6,223 bases of DNA from Candidatus Hydrogenedentota bacterium (GTDB lineage: Bacteria; Hydrogenedentota; Hydrogenedentia; Hydrogenedentales; GCA-2746185): NCBI GenBank assembly GCA_030123645.1, contig JASJYE010000162.1, forward strand, positions 1 through 6,223, read 5' to 3'. Below the pieces are notes generated by a model, which saw only the letters and a program-made list of their open reading frames with translations, did not search any database and had not been told where the DNA came from. Of this stretch, positions 6,043-6,223 are shown piece after piece. The translations under genes and the position numbers were made by a program. Within the stretch, counting starts at the first letter, position 1. Every line of letters begins with the position of its first letter.

Positions 6043-6174
6043 TTCAGTCGCGTCCAAGAGAGTAAGCCGGTTATGTCGCGACTCGGCTGCCCTGCTAAGC
6101 CCTGCTTCCATATATCCCATCGCGGACTCGAAGTAGATATCTGGGCGCCGTGTCCTATGCGAATGCCTCAACAC
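6031..6174 (-). CDS. Doubtful small ORF, 47 codons, unrecognised
   Basis: Reading minus from GTG 6174-6172 to TAA 6033-6031 gives 47 residues, basic at the start (RHSHRTRRPD) and helix-forming after that, with the segment DIYFESAMGYMEAG. The frame is closed upstream by a TAG two codons before the GTG. No clear ribosome binding site and no known domain were seen. It runs convergent to the ankyrin gene and its stop lies in the loop of the hairpin at 6017-6042. It could be a small gene, a fragment or chance. The rest of 6015-6223 holds nothing else I can name. Confidence 0.15.
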   Translation of the reverse strand: MLRHSHRTRRPDIYFESAMGYMEAGLSRAAESRHNRLTLLDATEESG

Positions 6175-6223
6175 CTGCTACGTAGTGTCTGTTGCGGAAA
6201 CATACTATTCATGTCATTCCCGC

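Noticed and set aside
6089..6106. Two GCCCTGCT copies ten bases apart
   Set aside because: Eight-base direct repeats are short enough to be chance and nothing else supports a function.
1..6223. tRNA, rRNA, riboswitch, transposase or integrase genes
   Set aside because: Looked for in the flanks and the control region; no cloverleaf, conserved RNA sequence or mobile-element protein was seen.

Overview
The window carries a compact three-gene module of exported proteins. Two genes on the minus strand form a tight operon: a large di-heme protein with the DUF1587/DUF1595/DUF1592/DUF1588/DUF1585 architecture (1579-4062), followed by a Tat-exported DUF1552 (HXXSHH) protein (224-1582). The two overlap by four bases (ATGA). 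Divergently transcribed on the plus strand is a secreted ankyrin-repeat protein (best start 4386, end 6014). These three account for about 90% of the sequence.

Organism: the DUF1592/DUF1552 pair is typical of Planctomycetota, Verrucomicrobiota, Acidobacteriota, Myxococcota and some marine Gammaproteobacteria. Moderate GC content (by eye in the mid to upper 50s percent), the long ankyrin protein beside the pair, and short palindromes with the core GGGCTTTAGCC in the non-coding flanks make an acidobacterium-like soil or sediment bacterium my first guess. No rRNA, tRNA or other marker gene supports this, so it remains an inference.

Layout: 1-223 is the 3' flank of the operon, with a palindrome at 6-21 and an unrecognised 55-codon open frame (52-219, minus). 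224-4062 is the operon. 4063-4385 is the divergent control region, with two near-identical 13-base direct repeats, a second copy of the palindrome core and a sigma-70-like promoter for the ankyrin gene. 4386-6014 is the ankyrin gene, with a partial internal duplication at 5037-5174. 6015-6223 is the 3' flank, with a weak hairpin and a doubtful 47-codon open frame.

How they may work together: all three proteins carry export signals, two of Sec type and one of Tat type, so they should meet in the periplasm or at the cell surface. The di-heme protein also has a central beta-rich segment that could bind polymer or carbohydrate. The DUF1552 protein has a histidine-rich motif that could hold metal. 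The ankyrin protein is a binding scaffold without heme. An extracytoplasmic redox complex acting on an unknown substrate fits these features, but no biochemical role is established for these families as far as I know.
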